From Macrolepiota albuminosa (Eukaryota; Basidiomycota; Agaricomycetes; Agaricales; Agaricaceae): a stretch of 64,000 nucleotides of DNA. The stretch's first letter is position 1. Every line of letters starts with the position of its first letter. The translations under genes were made by a program, and so were the position numbers. Below the pieces are notes generated by a model. It was given only the letters and a program-made list of their open reading frames with translations, was not told where the DNA came from and ran no database searches. Location: assembly GCA_027475525.1 (NCBI GenBank), contig JAMWFC010000082.1, positions 124,001 to 188,000 on the forward strand, given 5' to 3'. Positions 23,674-35,343 of the stretch are shown piece by piece.

Positions 23674-24904
23674 ATGTCCCATCCAGCTGCACCTACAACG
23701 CTCGACAAGTTGAAGAACTTCCAATTCGACAAAGTGATCAATGAAGACCCGCTGACGCACAGCTTGACTCTCCTTGGGACTTTTCCTGGCACGATTGACG
23801 TACAAGAGCGAGTGACGGCAATTGTGAGGGTGGAGAAGACAGCATTGGACCCGGATACGGCAGGGAAACTTTTTGCCGTTGATGGACTGTTGAAAAAGGT
23901 TGCGTTTGAAGAAAGCACGGATATCGTGAGTCCGAACCTTTTTTATGTGAGGTTATTTCTCATGATGCGAAGTCGCTTTTAGTATACTTGGTTGTTTGGG
24001 TGGTTGGGCGAGGATAGAGAAAGAGATCTCAAGATTAACATTGTCTGTCCCGCTACGGAAGTTCATATACGCAAGGTATGGGTTCGATAAAATTTAAACA
24101 CTACCACGCCTGACGAGAACTGTAGTATACTAGGCAAGCCATAGCGATGGTTAGGGAAACGCCGGAATTGTATGAAAGTATCGTGAAGCCATACATTGCT
24201 GCCTTTCCCAAGTCGCGAACTCAGTGGTAAGGTCCTTTGAATTGTTCTTGGAAAATACAAGTAACCCAGCTCTCATAGGGTCGAGAATATACTGCTGGGA
24301 TTGTCGGAACAAGAAAAGATCTTGTATTCTTCCTCGGATTTCGTGATTCTACCCGACATGAAGTGGGATCTCACGACGATTTCATCGTTATACCTGGTGG
24401 CCATTGTTCAAGACAGGAGAATTCGAAGTCTCAGGGACCTTAGGAAGCAGCACATTCCATTACTCAAAGCGATACGGCACGAAGGAGAGAAAATTGCGGA
24501 AGAAAAGTGGGCATTAGGACAGGGGTCTCTCAGGATGTATATCCATTACCAACCAAGTTACTGTACGGATCTACCCACCTCCCTCCGTCTCTCCCGGCCT
24601 TGAGAAACTCCACAGATCACTTCCACGTGCATATCGTGAATGCGAACCAAGCTGGGATGATGGGTATGGCTGTGGGACAAGCACATCTACTTGATGATAT
24701 CATTTCGCTGGTAAGTGACTAACTGATGACCGAGGCTTGACGACTCGGAGTTTTTCACCCCCGTACTCATCTATGTTTCAGCTGGAAATAGAGCCCGAGA
24801 CGGGCCCTGCGACTTTTGAAAAGATGGTCTTGACGTACGGGCTAGGCGATCAACATGGTTTGTTCGAGGCGATGCAATCAGCATCTTGTCTGACCAAAGG
24901 GTAG
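23674..24904 (+). CDS. DCS1: Scavenger mRNA decapping enzyme (DcpS, m7GpppX diphosphatase)
   Basis: Cleaves the m7GpppN cap dinucleotide left after 3'-5' mRNA decay. Six exons (23674-23925, 23983-24075, 24126-24226, 24279-24562, 24616-24710, 24782-24904) keep frame and give 315 residues, close to the family length. The C-terminal HIT motif HFHVHIVN is assembled across the intron at 24563-24615 and carries the catalytic middle histidine. DFVILPDMKWD and LRDLRKQHIPLL upstream match the cap-binding part of DcpS proteins. YTRQAIAMVRETPELY follows intron 2. The N-terminal dimerisation part begins MSHPAAPTTLDKLKNFQFDK. The gene is divergent from the conserved protein at 22.1-23.5 kb, with about 200 bp between the start codons. 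Confidence 0.9.
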
Positions 24905-25450
24905 GGAGTATAGATAGCGAATCTGATGGTTCAGCCCCACTTTCTCTTCCCCGAATGGATGATAATGTCGAAGTATAATTACGTCTCCTCTCACGAAGCT
25001 GTGTGCATCGGGGTTTGACACTGTACAGGCCAAGAGTTTCACCGTAAAGATTACACACATCTGTGGAGCGTCGTTAAACTCCCCGAAGTCGCATAGAAGG
25101 TACAGATATCAATGTTCAAAGGCGGGGCCATGGTTTCGATAATCGCGCCTGCGTTAACCCGTTCAATCGTTGAATCAGGCTACCTTCCACGTCGAAGGTT
25201 TAGTTCGAGCGGAAAGAAGTCTTTGAGCGTCAAATAAGCTGTACTAAAAATGGCACTGTTTGCTCATCATTGGACCAGATCAGCATCCGGACGAATAAGC
25301 ATCAATCAGGCGTTATGTATCAATTCGAACTCCAAACGACTGGGAAGAGTTTGCGAACGGCCCCCTGCTTCTGTTGATGAATGAACGGCTTCTTGCTTGT
25401 AATATAAATGCCTCTCTGAACTGTTGACCTTGACGTTAACGAGCCATATC

Positions 25451-27978
25451 ATGCACAAAATTTTCTTCTGTTCCTTTAGTTCCTTATGGATTCTCTCTGT
25501 ATTGGCTTCAGAATCTGGTCAAGAACCTTTGATGTATGGGTCTGTGCCCTCAACTGCCGCCTGGGACAGTTTGAACTCTACCGTCGGTGGTCGTCTCTTT
25601 GACGGCGTTCCCTTCGCACAACCTTGTTACACAAACGGGTTTGATTCCCCGGAATGTCTCTTTGTTCGCTCCAATTATCTCGATGAAGGTATGATCGTGG
25701 TGAACAGATTCTGGGTCACTACACTAACTAACTAACTATGGATTGATATCTAGTGGCACGAACAAATGTTCCTGGGGCCTATATCCAAACGCAATGGGAG
25801 ACATGTCAAACGGCCGTAGAAAATCAATGTCTGCTCAATTCCACGCATCCTAATGCCCGGAAACCAGCCTCACCACCAAGGAAGTGTAAACTTGGCAGTG
25901 TTCCAGAACATTTCGTGAGCATGGACCACCCTTCTAGTTTCCACAAGATTTTGATCATTCGGCCATCTCCATGATGTGACAGATCGAGGTACTCACGGCT
26001 GAAGACGTAGCGGCAGCATTCCAATTCGTCAAACAGACTAAAGTGCCTCTGGTGATCAAGAACACAGGCGTAAGTCGTCATGCACAGGTCTTCCTAGACC
26101 CTTCTGATTCGATCATAATTCAACAGCATGACTACAAAGGTCGAAGTAGTGATGCTCATTCTTTGGCTCTTTGGGTATATATTGTCTTCTACTTCTCAAT
26201 CGAATAGCGTTTAACTGACTGAAAAACAATGATTGACAGACCCATAACTTGAAAAACGTAAAGTTTGAATATGTACACCTCCTGTCTTGCTAAGATTCTG
26301 AAATTCTCAGATCTCGCACGACCCGGCGTTCGTACCACAAGGTTGTTCTCTGCCGAGCTCAGGAGTGACATTTGGTGTGAGTTTCTTCACCCTTTCTCCG
26401 ATTCTCGTCTGATACATTCCATTAGGCCGGTGTTCAATGGGGAGAAGCTTACGCTTTCGCGGAGGCCAATAACATCACAATCGTTGGAGGTTCGTAATTG
26501 ATACACCTGAATCATGGTTCTAGAGCTGATCTTATAACAGGAAGTGATCGATCCGTCGGTGTTGCAGGCGGATGGCTTCAAGGCGGTGGACATGGCGCCT
26601 TGTCCAACACTATGGGACTAGGAGTTGACCGAGTGGTAAGCAACTGTCTGACGGAATTGATCACTTGAGTGACGCCTTCCTTTCAAAGTTGCAATACAAA
26701 GTCGTGACTCCTGATGGTCAATACAGGATTGCGAATGAATGTCAGAATGAGGATCTCTTCTATGCTCTTCGCGGAGGTACATTTGCTTTCACTAGAAATG
26801 CCTTGCAGGCTTTTTTAACTCCTTATTGCAGGCGGCGGTGGAACGTTCGGTGTCGTCCTTGAGGCTACTGTTTTGGCCTCACCTCAAGTCACCCTGCAGG
26901 CTGTCATCGTATCTTTCACCCCAAACACCACGCGAACGCAAGAATTGTGGACTATCCTTGCAGACAACGGTCTTAAGTGGGCAGAAGAAGGATGGGGGGG
27001 ATTCTCCACGTCTGGTGTCGCAATTCTGATCAATCCGGGTTCCAACAAGGAACAAGCTGCCAAATCAATGGACCCTCTGATCCAGTTCGGCAAAAAACTT
27101 GAAAGTGAAGGCGTAGAAGGCGCTGATACTCTTGTAACCGAGTTCTCGAGTTGGGGAACGTTCTTCGAGACGTTTACAAAAGAACATGTTGCGGTGCGTC
27201 TCCAGTTAATTCGCCAGTCTCAAACTTGACCATGTCATTAGGTCGTTGGCTCTAGCCTTGCGCTTGCGTCACGCCTAATCAGCAAGAACAACTTTAAAAC
27301 ATCTCTTGACCGATCCGCGCTTGTCTCAGCGCTACTTTCTGCCGACGCCGCCACTCCAGGTCTTATTATTTTGATCACTGCTCCGTCATCGTTCCCATCC
27401 GCGGGAAAACCGAGTAATACGAGTGTCACTGATGCTTGGAGGTCCAGTCTTTACCATGTTACAGTTGTCTCGTCGTGGAATTGGGATGCGACCATCGAAG
27501 AAAAGAGAAGCAACTACTCTGCTGTGAGTCGATCCATTGACCATCTCAGGAAGATTACGCCGGATGCGGCTTATCTTGTAAGTCGGTCTTTGAATCTATA
27601 TTCATGACTGACCACTCTGAAGAATGAGGCGGATGTGTACGAGCCTAACCATGAAGGTATAGTCTCCTTTGCTTGACTGTCAATCATTACATCCACTTAT
27701 AATTATTCAGTTGCTTTCTGGGGTGAACATTATTCAAAATTGCTTAGTCTAAAGAAGAAATTGTAAGCAAGTCATCTGCTTACAAATGAAACATATTGAA
27801 AAATTCTAGTGATCCTGACCATTTATTGGATTGTTGGCAGTGCGGTAGGTCTTCTTTCTACACTCTTGTCTGTACCTATGTACTCATGAGATCTCCAGTT
27901 GGGTGGAATCCCAAGTCTTCTCGCTACAATTGCTACTTAGAGCGACCTTCCGAGCCCATTATACATGAAGAATTGTAG
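25451..27978 (+). CDS. Secreted FAD-linked oxidoreductase, BBE/GlcNAc-oxidase-like (FAD_binding_4)
   Basis: An extracellular flavin oxidase of the VAO/BBE family, which oxidises sugars, alcohols or small secondary metabolites and releases H2O2. The N-terminus (MHKIFFCSFSSLWILSVLASE) is a signal peptide. Many short introns interrupt the gene; clear exons include 25451-25688, 25754-25914, 25983-26069 and 26127-26174. Motifs are VPLVIKNTGHDYKGRS, with the His that would bind FAD covalently, GVAGGWLQGGGHGALS, ALRGGGGGTFGVV and the C-terminal NEADVYEPN, FWGEHYSKLLSLKKK, DPDHLLDCWQCVGW. The position that holds the second, Cys-linked FAD attachment in bicovalent BBE enzymes reads SDRSVGVAGG here, so attachment is probably through His only. 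The last exon ends ERPSEPIIHEEL. The substrate cannot be told. Confidence 0.88.
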
Positions 27979-28254
27979 ACAAGAATAATTTGGTATCGAT
28001 GTAACATGTTACTTCCATCTTGCCTAGTAATTACCATCAATATCAACCCACTTTCAGTGTCGGAAACCATCCGTAACACATCGGGGGTCGTAACAGTGAA
28101 AAATCGCAATGACGTTCCAATATTAGACTCCACATCAAATCGTATGACTTGTACTTCTGTGCAAGAGCATGGTGTTTCCGAAGTATATTATTATAGAACG
28201 AGTAATAAAGCTTACTTAACGAGGACTTTGGGAATCTCCTTACTAGCGCTCATC

Positions 28255-29803
28255 AAATCGACATGAAATTGAGATGGAGAAAGTGATCGTTGAATATGGG
28301 ACGGGCTTGATTTTCTCCAAAACATCCATGCATCCAGTATATCCTGTGGTGATACGGAACCTTTGAGAGCACTAAATGACGTAATAAACAGTTACTCACC
28401 TTTTTTGTTCCAAATATCAAGCCATTCAGGACAGTTACTTTTAAAACGAGCGGTTTGAATACCATTTATAACTTGAAGGAAGACTTACAAGATGAGAGTA
28501 CTACACTGCATGTGGTCACAGTGTTGCTCACCCGAGCAATTACATACGAATGAAATCTGAAACATTATCAGCATCAGGCTTTNNNNNNNNNNNNNNNNNN
28601 NNNNNNNNNNNNNNNNNNNNNNNNNNNNNNNNNNNNNNNNNNNNNNNNNNNNNNNNNNNNNNNNNNNNNNNNNNNNNNNNNNCTGCATGTGGTCACAGTG
28701 TTGCTCACCCGAGCAATTACATACGAATGAAATCTGAAACATTATCAGCATCAGGCTTTGCAATTTATGAGGATTCAGGTACCCTATCACGGCGCCCGAG
28801 ATGACAGTGAAGAGTACTAAACGAATGAAAGTGGAAATACATATTGTTTTGCTGCGTCTGAAGTGCCGATGCAACAATAAAACCGCGTGACGACGAAATA
28901 GTATAGCTATGTAGGCTGGAGGAAGCAGTTCTAAAGAATATTTATACCAGGCATAGAGCTGCTCACCCTCCAGTGGGAAAAGAACGATAGCTGATAGAAG
29001 TATCATGATCCCAGTTGTTAAGTACCTGGGTCATCGTTGAATACGGTAGCTTCGAGATGAACAGCAATACCCCCACTTACAGCCCGCGGCTATTGATAGT
29101 GCAGAACAGATGGCTTGGATTGCGGACTACCATCGATGGATCTTGAATCGCCTGGCACAGATATTCGACTTCATTTGACTCTCAAACTAAACTTAGTGTT
29201 GTGCTCACCACAAGTGACTCTATGAGTATAGCAACAAAAATAACCCATGGTAAGAAGACAAGCTGGATGAATATGAGATTTTGCGGTCTGGATGGATCTT
29301 CTGGACTAACAAAGTTCTCCGTCCTTCTATTGACCTCCCTGTCGTAATGGATAGAATCACATATTTGAAGAGCAAACTGGGGAAATATCAGCGGAAGTAG
29401 GATCGAATGTCGAGAGAGAAAGTCACATCGATAGTAAAACATGTAGATGCGACGATACAGCTGATACTGTCTGTTCAGTTCAAGTGTTGATACCTTGACT
29501 TTTGACTTACACCAACGGGGTGGACGTCGTTAGTATACCTTGAAAAATGCATAGTCCGAAAGGTGGTGGTTGAGGTCCCGTTTGTCGTCCTAGAAGAAGA
29601 GTGTACGAAATTGAATAAAGGATCCATGAGATGATTAGGCTGAACCAGATTTTCTTGCGTGGAACGTGAGACGAGATCAATGGCGGTGCCAAAACAGCAG
29701 TATTAATGAAGACACCGAGAAACGCGAATGTGTTGAAAACGATGATTTTGGTATGCAGGTAGGGATCATTAAGTTCTTCCTCGTATAACAAAGTGGAATC
29801 CAT
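28255..29803 (-). CDS. Multi-pass membrane protein (Agaricomycete family), interrupted by assembly gap
   Basis: The first exon (29803 down to about 29515) encodes MDSTLLYEEELNDPYL followed by hydrophobic segments and LGRQTGPQPPPFGLCIFQG. Further exons at 29442-29182, about 29170-29080 and 29006-28690 supply more membrane segments (LVFLPWVIFVAILIESLVV, LLSAIVLFPLEGEQLYAWY) and a basic loop FRRHAVLLLHRHFRRSK. The layout suggests about seven helices with a short N-terminus outside, receptor-like, but I recognise no named family and do not assign a ligand. An N gap (28583-28682) lies in a membrane-coding exon, and the same 77 bases flank it on both sides. Exon boundaries and the C-terminus (left of the gap) are not resolved. 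Confidence 0.6.
28583..28682. other. Assembly gap, exactly 100 N, flanked by identical 77-bp copies
   Basis: A run of exactly 100 N, the conventional size for an unknown gap. The 77 bases before it (28506-28582) are identical to the 77 bases after it (28683-28759). The two contigs therefore probably overlap by that length and the gap may not exist. Confidence 0.95.
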
Positions 29804-30572
29804 GCGGACCGCGTTAAGCCTTGTCCTCAGTGACAGGGAAGCGGTCTAAAGAATGAAACAACGGGGGGAATAAATACTGTCGAGCTCTCACACACGTCCA
29901 AGGCAATTGAAACTGAACTGATGTACTGCTGTACTAGGTCGAAGTACAGCCTAAAGGATGATGACCCAGGAACGATCAACATTGAATACAGTTTGCAAAC
30001 CGAAAAAGACCATCCTTAATGAGATCCTATACAGCAGTCTGTTGATATCAGAAACGTAGAAGGATAGATGTGATGCGCCGCGATAGATGGTTCGGCAACG
30101 GCCGAGCGCTGCCTTCAACTGGAAGCCCGGGCCGGAACCGTGAGCGTAGTCTCCATACAGGAATGGTAAGGGCTCTAGAGGCACTACACCAAGTAAGTAG
30201 TCCGCTTGAAATACAAAGCCGCAACTGGACCAGATCATAGATTGTTACTTCTGTATCCAAGGACACAGCATCAATATACATATACATGTACATACATCCC
30301 TTGACTTCGACGTCAAAGGTAGAAGCTATCGAAGAAATGCTCGTATCGCTCAACAGGGTATGCAACATTATCGTCTGAAATTTTGAAGCTTGAGACTTGA
30401 AGTTTCCTGTGACCAGGTCTGGCATTGGTAAGCCGCAAGCAAGGTTGCCAACGACCATTGGCACAATCAAAGCATCAACGTTTCAACCATCAAGCTTCAA
30501 GGCAACTCAAATGCTGTCTGACCCTACTTTCTTTCCATTCTTTTCTGACTCTCACGCTGGGCGATTTTCTTA
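29804..30572. other. Intergenic between divergent genes
   Basis: About 0.8 kb between the membrane protein (minus) and the aspartic protease (plus). It contains an imperfect TACATA-type short repeat near 30275-30295. I see no gene; both promoters must lie here. Confidence 0.5.
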
Positions 30573-32729
30573 ATGCATTTTTTCCTTATAATCATTCTCT
30601 TTTGCTTTGTTGCGAGCATACGAGCTCGAGGATTTGACATCCGGGTTCGATATCATCAAAGCCCTAGAAACATGCGCAGAGGAGATCCAAAGCCGACGAA
30701 CATTAATGGAAGCACGGGCCTAGGAGACAACGTAGACATGTGAGTGGTATTACATCTAGCCTGATATCCGCTGCAACTGACGAAGGTTGTATACTGTACC
30801 TATCGAGCTTGGAGGAAGGGTTTTTGTTACCCAGCTGGGTGAGCCCAGCGCGCTTCTTTCAGGCCTCCGCCAACGACAACCTCCTAGATACGGGATCCAG
30901 CGATCTCTGGGTCATTACTGATGCGTGTCATACTGGGACATGCGAAAATTCAAACGTAGCACGTTATCCTTCGTCACAGATAAATTCCACACGAACGCCT
31001 TTGACCATCAAGTATGGAGATTCAAATTCGGAGACATACGTGTCTGGAATCGTAGGACATGATTCTGCATCTGTGGCAGCGATAGCGTTGGAAGATCAAG
31101 CTTTCGGCCTGATTCAAAAAACGAACAATCCGGTTGTAGAATCCCAGGCAGCAGGTATCTTTGGCCTTGGTTTTCCAGGAGATAGGTAAGTCATGATTGG
31201 TGCCAATGTGACCAAGAATTAGATATTCAGATATTACTACTTCAGCCAAGTACAGTTATCGATAGTGAAACATCGGCAACATCAGGTAAGCTTCACGTCT
31301 CTGAGGCAAAGGATACATGGTTGAACCGGTTTCTCAATAACGCAGTCCAAACATACTCCTCCTTCCGACGATTTGATTGTAGCAACGTATACGGACGGAC
31401 CCTTGATCGCAAGAATGGCATTGACGGGACAACTCGAGGAACCCATGTTCTGCGTAAGTTGCTAATGACGCATCCAACAGTCCGTGTACCGTTTAAACTT
31501 TTAGATCTCATTGCAAAGGGATACTATTAACATTAATGGTACCGGACAGTTCACGGTTGGCAAACTGCCCGATAGAGTGGATAACTCCTCCTTGACTTGG
31601 GTGCCGGTTCGGCTATATAGTAAGCAGGACGGAGGAATTTCAGCTCCCGAATTCGCCCCAAAGGAGGTGTGTTGATCAGGAGGAATACTGGTGGTGCTTG
31701 TCTGATCGTTGCCTAGGTATATCCGCTGTGAGTCAGTGCAAGATGTCGTTTCAAATAGGTGTTCACTCGACCAATAGCCGATGGGAAATTGTAATCGATG
31801 GTGTCTTTCTTAACGGACAAAGAATTCAAGACTCCACGATAAAACCCAAGGGCGGCGTGGATCCAGGTCCGGTGACAGCTCTCATTGACACTGTATGCTA
31901 CTTGTGTTCAGAGCCGTTGAAATATCGTGACTATTCTCCTAGGGTAACAGCTTAATTCGGGGACCTGAAGATATGGTCAACAACATCTGGAAAAAAATTT
32001 CCCTTGCGAAGAATCCCGATGATCTTAATAAGGTTCCTGTCCAATGTGGTGACCCGCAGAAGCTTTCTTTCCAGATAGGAGGCAAGGTATCTGTAGCTGC
32101 TTACAACATACAACTCCATAAGCTCACTTTGTCAAAATAGATGTTTTCTGTCGATCCAAGCGACCTCATCAGCCCCACCAAGGACAGCGATACATGTATC
32201 AGCAACGTGATTAAGACAGACGCCCCTAGTAAAAGATCACTATTCCGTTGGAGTCTCGGCGATCCGTTTATGAAATCGTGAGTAACTACTTTCTCAGTCT
32301 CGAAAGTTTTCTGAAAACATAGACAGTAATATCGTTGCATTTTATTATGGAAACTTGACACACCCTTCCGTTGATCCTCCTCGCATCGGTTTTCTTTCTA
32401 CTGTTGCATCAAACGCAAACCAGCTGCTGGAAAAGGCTGTAGAGGAGGCGAAATCCAAGCACGATACCTTAGAAGGTCCGTATCCATCGTACTCCTCATC
32501 CAATTGTTACAACGCTTTGAAAATAGAGAGCACGGAGTTGGCGCCTACTGCGTCTGTATCCAGCCATCCACAGGTAACATTAACCGTGCCCCCAGTCCCT
32601 TTCAACACGAGTTCCGTGGACCCGAAAAAAGGAAAAGATAACGCTGCTTCTTCTTTCGTCCGGCCTCGCCAAGTTATCAACTCATGCGCATTCCTTGTAC
32701 TTCTATCAACACTTTCGTCGTTGTTTTGA
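30573..32729 (+). CDS. Secreted, probably GPI-anchored aspartic protease (A1, polyporopepsin type)
   Basis: A pepsin-fold endopeptidase acting outside the cell or on the cell surface. My eleven-exon model is 30573-30739, 30786-30838, 30888-31185, 31246-31285, 31346-31453, 31505-31666, 31717-31727, 31778-31892, 31943-32086, 32141-32277 and 32327-32729. It stays in frame and gives 545 residues. It starts with a signal peptide (MHFFLIIILFCFVASIRARG), then a short basic propeptide and LYTVPIELGGRVFVTQLDTG. The catalytic Asp residues are in DTGSSDLWV and LIDTGNSLI, each with an intron inside or next to the motif. AGIFGLGFPG and VDPPRIGFLS are typical of basidiomycete members. After the fold comes a Ser/Pro/Thr-rich stretch of about 100 residues and a hydrophobic end (SCAFLVLLSTLSSLF), as in GPI-anchored yapsin-like enzymes. 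Exon 7 is only 11 nt. Confidence 0.88.
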
Positions 32730-33458
32730 CCACTTGCACCACGCTCAGGACAATCAATCATTCTGACAGTAATACATACTCACAAGGAACACGAGAGAGT
32801 GAATGTATGGGAGACCACTGCCTGAATGATGGGGGTAGTTACTGCATCCTGATTCGGTCGTACAGCCAGCGAGATTGTTGATACATACTGAATGACCAAA
32901 TTAGGTGTGAAGCCGCAAGATCAGCTTCGCCAAACACCATTCTTTCAATACACCGAGCCGATGAGGTTCCTAGAGGTTATCACCATTGACACTATACCAA
33001 ATTACAGTAAACTTCAAGATCAAACCGCCATCATCGAGGCCTGAGCGCTGAATGTTCAGCCTCTCATCATTATAAATCGGATCACCTAGTACTAAATAAC
33101 CCAATCATCTCCTGTCGTTGTATCTATACACACTCTCCCTTCAAAATATCGTGGTACGATCAAACCTCACGGAACGTAGTAAGCACTGAGCATAAAAAGC
33201 CACGGACTTTTCCTTCTGGACCGAATTTAAAGCGGCTTACCCGTCCCCTTCACGAGCTGCGTTCCCACCGATACGATACGAAACGTGCTTACTTCAATGA
33301 ATGTCCGACGCTTGACGACGTGAGCCGAACGGCACTACTATGTACTCATCGCCCCGAATGTTCCGTCCGCCATGATAATTTACCAGATCTTGTTATAATC
33401 TCAAATAATCTCAAACAGGGCACGGCAAAATGGAGTCCGGATCCTACCTAAACCATGA

Positions 33459-33720
33459 CCTGTGACTGTTCCTACCCGCCGTAACAGTTAATTTTAATTT
33501 CAACAGTCAATCGGTGAGTTCAAAAAGGGATTGATTCACCGAGAATACTGGACTAACCAATTTCGCCATACATTTTGACTTGACCATTCACCTATGACTG
33601 TTCCTACCCATTGTAACAGCTAATTTTAATTTAAACAGTCAATCGGGGAGTTCAAAAAGGGATTCACCGAGAATACCTGGACTAACCAATTTCGTCATAC
33701 ATTTCGACTTGACCCATTTC
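33459..33720. repeat. Diverged 132-bp tandem duplication
   Basis: A unit containing TGACTGTTCCTACCC, AACAGTCAATCGG and GAGTTCAAAAAGGGATT occurs twice with a period of about 132 bp and several substitutions and indels. Unlike the 77-bp repeats it is diverged, so it is a real genomic duplication. Confidence 0.85.
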
Positions 33721-33967
33721 ATTGTAAATGTCGAACTAAAATAAAAAGATCACAGATACACACGCGTACGTACGAGTTTATCATGTATATATATAGATAT
33801 ATCTCATGTATCGCTAAGCGATTCTTGGTCAATCCGTGCATCGAATCTACGACAGCTGCTAGGTTTCAAACAAAACCAGGCCAGAGTGCGGCTCCAATTC
33901 CTACAGATTGATATATCACCCAGATAGATCCAGAGTCTATTTGTTAATCAATAATCAATACATACAT

Positions 33968-34895
33968 AGCCCGACGACCAGCATAAATGATGAGCCCTCG
34001 CCTGGCCGGAGAGGCAGACTGGGTGATTTATTTATTGCGCGCGGGGAATGGGGTGGGGTATATGGAAGGAATCTTTCACTTTGTTATGTTATGATATAGA
34101 GAACCTTCTTCGTCTATTTTATTTTGCGCTGACTGGATCTGGATCTGGATTGGATTGGGTGGTGAATCATAATCATAAACAGGGACTGCACTCCTCAAGT
34201 TGATCACTTTTGCTTAGACTGTTCAAGGCACGCTGGAGCTGGAGCTGGAAAAAGAATAAATAGACACATGGGGGGCTATCGCTCAGACACACGGCTATCG
34301 CTCAAAACGGGTTAGCATGCGTTCTCTGGGTCTGCCAGAGGACATCAAGTGATTCGTTTCCCCCTGACGTTGGAGAGGAAACATCAAGGCACGCTGGAGC
34401 TGGAGCTGGAAAGAATAGAATAGAATAGAATAGAGCCCGACGACCAGCATGCATGCATGCACAAATAATGAGTCCTCCCCTCGCACAGCCGGAGAGATAA
34501 ATTGGGTGATTTATTGCGCGCGGAATCTTTCACTTTGTTAGGGACATAAAGAACCTCTTCATCTATTTTGCGCTGACTGGATCTGGATATGGATCTGGAT
34601 TGGGTGGTGGATCATGAATCATAAACAGGGACTGGGACTGCACTCCTCAAGTTGATCACTTTCGCTTAGACTGTTCAAGGCACGCTGGATCTGGAGCTGG
34701 AAAGAATAGAATAGAATAGACACACGGGGGGCTATCGCTCAAAACGAAACGAGTTAACATGCGTTCTCTGGGTCTGCCAGAGGACATCAAGTGATTCGTT
34801 TCCCCCCTACGTACGTTGGAGAGGAAACATCAAGGCACGCTGGAGCTGGAGCTGGAAAGAATAGAATAGAATAGAATAGAATAGACATACGGCTA
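33968..34895. repeat. Two diverged tandem copies of a ~466-bp unit
   Basis: The unit begins AGCCCGACGACCAGCAT at 33968 and again at 34434. Both copies continue through TTATTGCGCGCGG, GGAATCTTTCACTTTGTTA, TTTTGCGCTGACTGGATCTG, CATAAACAGGGACTG, a CACGCTGGAGCTGGAGCTGG motif and GGACATCAAGTGATTCGTTT. Each copy holds several AGAATAGAATAG microsatellite tracts. Indels separate the copies. Function unknown. Confidence 0.85.
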
Positions 34896-34975
34896 TCGCT
34901 CTTGAATACATACGGCTATCGCTCTTGAATACACACGGCTATCGCTCAGACACACGGCTATCGCTCAAAACGGGT
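34880..34975. repeat. Short tandem array of ACGGCTATCGCTC
   Basis: The motif ACGGCTATCGCTC occurs about four times, spaced by TTGAATACATA-like or AGACAC spacers, at the right edge of the 466-bp duplication. The same motif is present near 34.29 and 34.73 kb, so it is a local expansion of the larger repeat. Confidence 0.8.
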
Positions 34976-35343
34976 TAGCGTGCGTTCTGCGTTCTCCTGG
35001 GTCTGGGACAGCGAATGATTCATTTCCACGTGTCGTTAGATGATGATGTGGAGAAGGAACATCAAGGGAGGTGATAATGATATAGGAACACTCGAGGCCA
35101 TGTATGTCGACGGACGCCATAATCATCATCTCGCGAAGATGCGCGTGGTTTTTGGACCCCAACCCAACAATGTTCCCGTTTCCATGACCCCGAGATGCAT
35201 GATACAGCGTACTCGGACGGATGCCAAGGTTGCGTCCATCCATCCACCCATCCATCAGACGTAGCTGTAGCTGTTTTTCCGAAATAGATACATACATAGC
35301 CCACTACCGGCCACCGGCACTCGAAGCGACGAGATGATCAATT

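Larger units (their letters stand above)
32730..35343. other. Repeat-rich intergenic region
   Basis: No gene recognised in 2.6 kb between the protease and the convergent hydrolase. The first about 0.7 kb looks unique. The rest is dominated by the tandem duplications listed separately, plus GAATA and GGATCT short repeats. Short frames in this stretch have no motif. Confidence 0.55.
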
